Source: CAVWDI01 sp963793095
GTDB taxonomy: Bacteria > Chloroflexota > Anaerolineae > Anaerolineales > UBA4823
Length of the DNA: 64,000 bases
Direction of reading: 5' to 3'
Assembly: GCA_963793095.1 (NCBI GenBank)
Contig: CAWBYY010000011.1
Coordinates: 1,054,001-1,118,000, forward strand
Made by a program: the position numbers and the translations under genes. The notes below the pieces were generated by a model. That model was not told the DNA's origin. It searched no databases and worked only from the letters and a program-made list of their open reading frames with translations. Each line of letters begins with the position of its first letter. Position 1 is the stretch's first letter. Shown here piece by piece: positions 57,127-64,000 of the stretch.

Positions 57127-58636
57127 TATTACTCATGTCTCTGACATGTCTGCTGCCACAAGGCTGCCTGGAGGAGGAACATTGGAAGTATTTTTTGAAG
57201 AAGAGGAATTGCTTATCTCGGCCTACCTGGAAGAACATGCTGATGTGTTTTCATCACTTATCAAGGTCTTGGAGATAACGGAATTGAAGAGTACCCTGAA
57301 TGCTTACGGACATTATACATTCTTTGCACCTGATGACGATGCATTTAATAAATTCCGTCGGACAAAGGGAAAGGTTCAGTTGAAGAATTTGATAAGGATT
57401 ATCTGGTACACACTGGTTCGTATCACCTGATCGATATTGAGATAGAAAGTTCATACTTCAGGGACGGAGCCATTCAGGATACTACCTATTCGGGCGATTA
57501 CCTTGTTATCACTTTCTCTGAAGGCGGCCTGGAAACCATACTTGTCAATGATGCACTCATTACCGATCGTGATATTCATGTTGAAAACGGGATCATCCAT
57601 GGAATAGACAAGGTACTCAAGCCCCTGGTGGGCTCAATTTTCGACCGCATGCAGGAATTCGAGGGACATTCAGCATATTCAGTGAAGCCCTCGAAATTAC
57701 CGGGACTCAATGACACGCTGGACCTGGTCAGGATCGATTTTAACGAGGATATATTTATCCGAAGCAGATTTACCGTATTTGCTGAACCGGACGAGGTATA
57801 CAATGAAAATGGAATTACTTCGGTAAGTGACCTTGTTGCAGGTACTCAGATACGGATGATCCAGCAGATAAATCGAATGGCCTGCATCAATTCATGGCCT
57901 ATCACATCGTTCCCGGTTTGTATTACCTCAATGAGATCGATTCATTCAACTACCCTACCCTGGCTGAAAATATGCTGATCAATGTAAAGCTTGAAAACAA
58001 TGTTTTTTTGAACTGGCAACAGTGAAGAGGCGGATGGCCAGCCGACGGAAAAATACATTGCAGTGATCGAGGAACATTCCAACCAGCAGGCCAAAGAACG
58101 GGGTATTGCATGAGATAGATAATATCCTCGAGCCCCATGAACCGGATCCTGCGAAACTGGTTCATAGACCTGACGGATTACCAGGGTCTAAGCCTGGGTC
58201 AGTCCTATACTGAGAAAGACCTTGAGGATATTCCGGGCATCACGACAGAGAATACCGGTGTGCAATTCAGGAATTCCATCCTGGCCGATGGGGAAACCAA
58301 TCTGCAGACCACCAGCAACACGGCAGGCTGGATGGTGGAGTTTGACCTGGCACCCATCCTGCGTGGCAAATATGACGTATACCTTCACTGGGCCAGCCAT
58401 CCTATAAATACAGGATCTGCACAGGGATTCTGGGATGGGGCACGATTCGGGGACCTGTTCAGTTTTGTGCACAACAAGCGGTGGCCGGGTGTGGAATGGA
58501 AGTATGATTACAATACCAGTACTTACTGGGCAGGTTGCTGTTGACAGTAACGGAAAAGCACAAAATAAAATTTATATCCCTGCAGAATGGTTACGGGAAT
58601 TTTGACTACCTGGTATTCTGGCCAGTAGAAGAATAA
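57096..58636 (+). pseudogene. FAS1 lipoprotein B, tandem paralogue of A, frameshifted
   Basis: ATG at 57096 starts a lipoprotein signal (LILLMSLTCLLPQGC) inside the end of gene A. The rest parallels gene A almost segment by segment: LISAYLEEHADVFSSLIKVLE, LNAYGHYTFFAPDDDAF, VENGIIHGIDKVL, a second FAS1 part, and the beta-sandwich from LTDYQGLSLG to FDYLVFWPVEE. Eight or so shifts are needed (near 57175, 57355, 57680, 57710, 57845, 58015, 58100 and 58540), some of them compensating. Its stop lies 5 bases before the third FAS1 gene. Confidence 0.7.
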
Positions 58637-58641
58637 ATCAA

Positions 58642-60128
58642 ATGAGAAAAACCGTTGAATACATGATCCATAAATCAGCTGCGATAATGCTTGTGCTGCT
58701 TGCTGCCGGGCTGATCAATTCATGCAATCTGAATGAGGAGTGGGATAAATACTATGAAAACGCACCGGACCGGACAGGGGAGAATGTGCTTAGTGTAATC
58801 GCGGAAAATGAAAACTACAGTAATTTTTATAATGCCCTGATTGAGAACGGTTTTGAGACAATGCTCTCCAAGAACCAGTATTTTACATATTTGTGCCAGT
58901 CAATTCGGCCTTCGATGGACTGCCGGCCTATACCGATGAGGAATGGTACCGGATACTTGGTTTCCATATCCTTTATACCAAGTTCATTGTCCTATGAATT
59001 CGCGAGATCTGGACCTGCTGACCACCATGGGAAAGTTTCTCAATATGGAAAAGGGTTCAGGGAATGAGGTTAGGATCTTCGAATCCATCATTAATATGGA
59101 TATGGTGGATAACTACTGCCGGAACGGGGTGATACATGAAATCGACAGGCTGCTGGTCCCCATGCCGAATATATACGAGTATATCATGGACCTGGACTCA
59201 TCATTCAGTATCCTGCAGGATTTCATCCTCTCGATGGATGAACGGTTCATTGATTATGAGAACAGTGAAAGGATCGGTGTGGACGATAACGGCAATGCCA
59301 TTTATGACACGGTATGGAAGACGGAGAACTATTTCCTGGATAATGTCGCTGGACTAAACAATGAAGCCAAGGCCTATACCGGTTTTATCCCGAGGAATGA
59401 CTATGTGCGCGAAGCCCTTGGTCTGGTCGGTGATTATTTCGGAGAACATCGAGGAGCTCGATGAGGCAGCATACAGCCAGTTATTATATATCACATTCAG
59501 CGGCAGTTTCATGAAAGATGCTTATACCGAGGCGAATTTACCCGATACCATTGTGGCCGTTACCGGAAAGTCATACGAAACATCCATCCTCAGCTTCCAT
59601 CAGACCGACCTGGTGCTGAGCAACGGAATGGTGCATTTGCTGGATGGAATGACGATTCCCAAGAGTTTTTTCCTGGTACCCATTGTAATTGAATGCGACC
59701 GGAAAGAAAACAGGACGGTTTCGAATACCATTTATGAAATTGATGAGAGGAGTGATACCCGGGCTACCAATGGTTCTTTCGTTTACTATGGCTGTGCATT
59801 TGTGGGTGACTATCTTGGAATTTACAGCGTCGATATGGTCCTGAAGACAAAATACTGGTTCATCTGGACCGGTCCCAGGCAGGGCCCCTCTACCTACCAG
59901 TTGTCGGTAAAGGATGAAAATACAGGTGAATTCGTTTACCTGGGTGAACCGGTGGATAATTGGGCAAAGGGATGGTTCAATCCTGTGGAATCCGGGTCAT
60001 ACACATTCGAAGAGTTCGGCACAAAGACTGTCAGGATAAATATCGTGGATGAATTGCCTGTTGTCGGACTCAATTCGATCTACATCGATTACATTAAACT
60101 GGTACCTGATGAGGTTTATAATCAATAG
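58642..60128 (+). pseudogene. FAS1 lipoprotein C, frameshifted
   Basis: The signal peptide ends at Cys28 (AAGLINSC), followed by NEEWDKYYENAPDRTGENVLSVI, a common opening of FAS1 lipoproteins in these loci. FAS1 segments continue in three frames with shifts near 58890, 58990 and 59440 (ILGFHILYTKFIV, NGVIHEIDRLLVP, VLSNGMVHLLDGM). The C-terminal ~130 residues form a beta-sandwich unlike that of genes A and B (YEIDERSDTRATNG to YIDYIKLVPDE), reminiscent of carbohydrate-binding modules that end in a YIDYI-type strand. Confidence 0.65.
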
Positions 60129-60136
60129 GGGGAAAT

Positions 60137-63100
60137 ACATCTGTTGACAGTTGTATTACTGTTATTCCTGGTCAATCCTGACCTATGCTGGGCAGGAGGA
60201 CAGTGTAACTGTAAGGGGCCGGGTTTATGCTGCTGAAACAGGACTGCCACTGGGCGATATCGGGATTAGTGCTGCCAATTCTCAGGTTGAAGCAGGTGAG
60301 CACCAATGCGGAGGGGGAATTTGAGATTATCCTGCCCGGCAATCAGGAACAGGTCTTATATCTCCTACCCCGGTTCAAAGGAAAAACGGTATTCCTGAAT
60401 GGAAGGGAAAATATTGAAATATGGTTGCTGGGATGAGGATGACCATTTCGGTCAGCGATCCAGCGGGCATGATCTTCAGGGAGGTACCGCTCAGAGATAT
60501 TCCGGCTGCCGTTGATGCGGGTAACCTGATGGACTTTAGCAGGTCCTCCAATCCATCATTTTGCCAGGATCTGCAGGGGAAGATGACCGGACTGAATGTA
60601 ATCAACCGCTCGGGGATGCCGGGTGAGGGAGCCTACATGCATGCAAGAGGTTTTTCTTCACTGTTCTCCTCATCCATCCCCTTGGTCGTGATTGATGGAA
60701 TGCTCATCAGGCCGGAAGGATTTGACAATCCCATTATCAACGGATTTCATCACAATCCCCTGGTGGATATTGACAAAAGGGATATTTCAGGCATTACTCT
60801 CTTAAGGATGCTGCCGCATGCGGGCCTTACGGCATCAAAGCTGCCAACGGTGTGCTGCTGATCACCACAACACCTCCCAGGGGTGGAAAAACAACCCTTG
60901 ATGTCTCTGTGTCCGGCGGGATCTCATCGGCACCATCGAAGATACCGGTTATGGATGCAGCTCATTACCCCTCATTTTCCATGGAGCAGCTGTATGATGC
61001 AGGAATGAGCAGTGAAGAAATTTTCCAGGAATACCCCTTCCTGGAATATGATCCCGATTATTTGTATTATTCACGCTATAATAACAATACCGACTGGCAG
61101 GATGAAGTTTTTCGGACAGGGAATGCTTTATGACGCCCATCTGATCGTCAGGGGTGGAGATGCAACGTGCCAGGTATTCCCTTTCGGGCGGATACCTCAG
61201 GAATGAAGCGATCCTGAAAAATACCGATTACAGCAGGTTTAACTTCCGCTTCAATTCGGTTGTCCAGGTATCCCCGAAATTCGATATCGGATTCAACCTT
61301 GGTTATACAAGCGGGACGTATAACCTGATGGAAACCGGAGCCTCACCCCAGACAAATCCCATGTTAGCAAGTCTGATCAAATCTCCACTGCTTACCGTTT
61401 ACCAGAAGGACCAGGAAGGAATCAGCCTGCCGGTATATGATGATGTGGCTGATTTCGGATTAAGCAATCCCGCCGTGATCGTAAATGAAGTAGAGGCAAC
61501 AGATGCCACTTCAAAATTCCTCGGTGTTTCCTACTTGCAATTTAAGATCACCGATAAACTGAAAGCAAAGATCCAGTTTGGACTGGACAGGCTCAAATCA
61601 AATGAGCGGATCTTCCTGCCCTCATGGGGTATGGCCAGGCAGGGAGACGGATCGGCAGAAAGGTCCATGAGCGTGAAGGTTGACCAGTATTATTCACTAT
61701 GGGGGATGCAGGTATCAGTTATCGGAACAGGTTCAATTATATTCATGATTTCACCATTGATGCAGGAGGCCGGTACATGTTCAACAGCCTGTTCCAGGAT
61801 TTTGGGGCGTCACAGAATTCAGCCACAGATGAATTCAAGGACCTGAATTCAGGAAAGGCGGATGAAAAAGCTGTTGGCGGATTTGAGGAAAAATGGAGCT
61901 GGCTGAATTATTATCTGTCCGGAAGTTATATTCTGAATGACCGGTACCTGCTGACAGCAAATCTCTCCCTGGATGCTTCCTCGAAATTTGGCAAGGAAGT
62001 GCAGGATGGCATATCAATGGCAGGATATCCATTTGCTGTGTTGCCATCGCCGGATTCGCATGGAGGATATCTTCGGAATCCTTTATGCATGATATCAGGT
62101 TCCTGGACGAATTGAAACTCAGAGCATCCTACGGGTTGACAGGAAGCGATGATTTTATCAATTACTATACCCGCCTGTATTATTCGACCATCCCATACTA
62201 TTCCATTACCGGTTTCCCTCTGAATGGGCTCTATAATCCGGGATTGAAATGGGAGGTGGTGAAAAAAACCAACCTGGGACTGGACCTGGCCATGTTCAGG
62301 GAAAGGCTCATACTGAATGCAGACTGGTTCAAGTCCGACGGAGGATATGATCACCTATGATCTCATTGCCGACCTATTACGGCTATGAATCATATGCCTC
62401 CAACGGGGGATCATGCCAGAATGCCGGATATGAGTTCAGTATTTACGGGAAACCGGTAAACAGGAACTTTAAATGGGAAGATAAATGCCAGCTTTTCAAA
62501 ATACGACAATAAAGTGATCTCACTGGAGAATGATCAGATCATTACAAGTTTCAGGGGAGGGGAAAAGATCTCACGGGCCGGGGATCCCATGGGACTGTTT
62601 TATGGATACCTTGAGAAGGGGTCTTTGCTCACAGCAACAGGCAGATGAGGCAAATCTGATGGATAAATCCGGGCAGAAGGTTCAATGCCGGGGATATGCA
62701 TTTTACTGACCTGGATGGGAATGGGATCATTGATGAACAGGACAAAACCATCATCGGAGATCCCCATCCTGACTTCATTGCCGGCCTGTATAACAGATTT
62801 TCATATAAGGGCTTGGTCGCTGAGTTTCTTCGTACAGGGAGTGAATGGCGTGGATGTTTTTAATTACATCAGGTCCCAAACGGAATCCATGACCGGGGTT
62901 GACAATCAGACTACAGCCATTTACAACCGGTGGGCAACCGAGGGACAGCAAACCGATATCCCAAGGGCCAGCTTCGGGGATCCCATGGGGAATAACCGGT
63001 TTTCAAGCCGCTGGATTGAGGATGGGTCTTATATCAGGTTAAAACATGTGACCATTTCGTATACCTTCCAGCAAAAACTGGCCTTTATCAAAAACCTGAA

Positions 63101-63259
63101 TATATATCTGACAGGAACGAACCTGGTTACCTTGACAAACTACCTGGGTTATGATCCGGAATTCAGTTATGCGGACGGCGTACTTTGGGACAGGGTATTG
63201 ATTATGGGAAGATACCCCAGCCCCGCTCTATGATGATCGGATTGAAAATGGGCTTATAG
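60137..63259 (+). pseudogene. Second SusC-type transporter, heavily frameshifted
   Basis: Homology to SusC extends from a signal-like hydrophobic stretch (LTVVLLLFLVNP) and a short regulatory-like domain (VTVRGRVYAAETGLPLGDIGI) through the plug (LVVIDGMLIRPEGFDNP, then GVLLITTTPPRGG) and barrel strands to the C-terminal PQPRSMMIGLKMGL, ending at 63259. At least ten shifts are needed (among them near 60180, 60285, 60815, 61130, 61160, 61700, 62080, 62355, 62500, 62620 and 63230). No ATG start is seen in frame, so the left limit is approximate. It is quite different in sequence from the first SusC. Confidence 0.75.
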
Positions 63260-63279
63260 TGAGGAAATAAGGATAGATT

Positions 63280-64000
63280 ATGAAGAACTTTAAAAACATA
63301 TTAAACCTTTCAGGCAGTCTTGTTCATGCTCCTTCTGCTTACGGCATCCTGTGAAAAAATGCTTGAATTGCCCAATGACAGCCTGTTGCCGGAGGAGAAG
63401 GCCTTCGTTGATGAATTTTCTGCACGGTCATCGGTGATGGGTGTTTATGCCTTGTTGCAGGAGGTTGCCCAGCAGCTGATCATCCTGGGTGAAGTGCAGG
63501 GTGACCTGCTTACTGTGACCGAGAATGCAGATAATGATCTCCGGCAATTGAATGAGCACAGCGCCGATGCAAGAAACATATATACAGATCCTTCAGGTTT
63601 TTTCAAGGTCATCGTAAATTGCAATGAGGTACTGCATAAAATCCACCGCGCCAGGGAAAAGGATGAAAATATATCTGAGCTGGAACTGGCCACGTATATA
63701 GCTGAACTAAAGCTCATCCGGGCATGGGTCTATTTTAAGATGGTCCAGATTTACGGCAGGTGCCCTATTTCGAGGAGCCTCTGAGTGATTATAACCAGAG
63801 CCTGAGCCTGACATCAAAACTGGATTCATTGCAAACTGAAGATTTTATCCTCGATACCATTCTGGCCCAGATCATTGAGGTGGACACATTTGAGCTGAAC
63901 ATGCTGGAAGATAGTCCGTTTTTCGCCATCCGCTTCAACAAATTCACCAACTGGGCCCTGCAGGGAGATATCTACCTGTGGAGGAATGATTATTCGAAGG
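63280..64000 (+). pseudogene. Second SusD-type lipoprotein, partial and frameshifted
   Basis: ATG at 63280 starts MKNFKNILNLSG; after a shift near 63320 the lipobox follows (LLLTASC), then CEKMLELPNDSLLPEEKAF and the SusD N-terminal helices (ELKLIRAWVYFKMVQIYG). A second shift near 63760 leads to VPYFEEPLSDYNQSLSLTS and on to the end of the window (WALQGDIYLW). The gene continues beyond 64000. It pairs with the second SusC. Confidence 0.8.

Noticed and set aside
1..64000. CRISPR array, prophage, rRNA, tRNA or intact insertion sequence
   Set aside because: I looked for regularly spaced repeats, transposase or integrase motifs and conserved RNA segments and found none that hold up.

Overview
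This 64 kb window looks like a chromosomal segment of a member of the Bacteroidota, probably a polysaccharide-degrading member of the Bacteroidales/Marinilabiliales. The evidence is SusC/SusD pairs, a hybrid two-component regulator (HTCS), type IX secretion C-terminal sorting tails, a DUF4954 + NagB gene pair, FAS1-domain lipoproteins and a promoter of the TTTG/TAnnTTTG type. No rRNA, tRNA, CRISPR array or intact insertion sequence was recognised.

Layout. 0.35-1.5 kb: a Fic-type 'mobile mystery' A/B pair under a doubled palindromic operator. 1.7-4.2 kb: an exported flavoprotein coupled to a membrane NapH-like ferredoxin. 4.3-7.9 kb: two secreted proteins (a PQQ-type propeller with EF-hands, and an LRR protein with a sorting tail), each preceded by the same ~62 bp leader repeat. 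Between them lies a hairpin-rich, terminator-ended stretch that could be a small RNA. 7.97-15.8 kb (minus strand): a compact operon of a Clp-type AAA protein, a MoxR-like AAA protein, a VWA protein and an unknown protein. A trypsin-like protease follows, and then a free-standing copy of that protease's N-terminal domain. 16.6-19.4 kb (plus strand, divergent): an unknown protein, a degenerate GGDEF protein and a membrane transglutaminase-like protein. These two blocks are the best candidate for an undescribed system.

19.4-26.9 kb: a small lipoprotein, a sulfatase, an FtsX/MacB-type permease, and a sigma-54 response regulator with its histidine kinase. A 42 bp palindrome and a near-consensus -24/-12 promoter sit between permease and regulator. 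26.9-32.2 kb (minus): DUF4954, NagB, a frameshifted ADP-forming acyl-CoA synthetase and an acyl carrier protein. 32.4-37.8 kb (plus): a secreted glycosidase-like protein, an exported pyruvyl-transferase-like protein, an orphan HigA-like regulator, an inositol-phosphatase-family protein and a GH13 amylase. 37.9-40.7 kb (minus): a LamG/discoidin protein with a sorting tail, carrying one frameshift.

41.0-64.0 kb: a polysaccharide utilisation locus. It holds an SDR dehydrogenase, the HTCS, a clan GH-A glycosidase, a FAS1 lipoprotein, SusC/SusD, three more FAS1 lipoproteins (two of them tandem paralogues), and a second SusC/SusD pair that runs off the window. From about 51.5 kb to the end every gene is interrupted by several frameshifts, roughly thirty in all, although the peptide homology continues in alternating frames. 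The acyl-CoA synthetase at 29.7-31.8 kb has the same pattern. Most of the other genes are intact. This sharp contrast points to local sequence errors or to local gene decay, and the sequence alone cannot decide between them.
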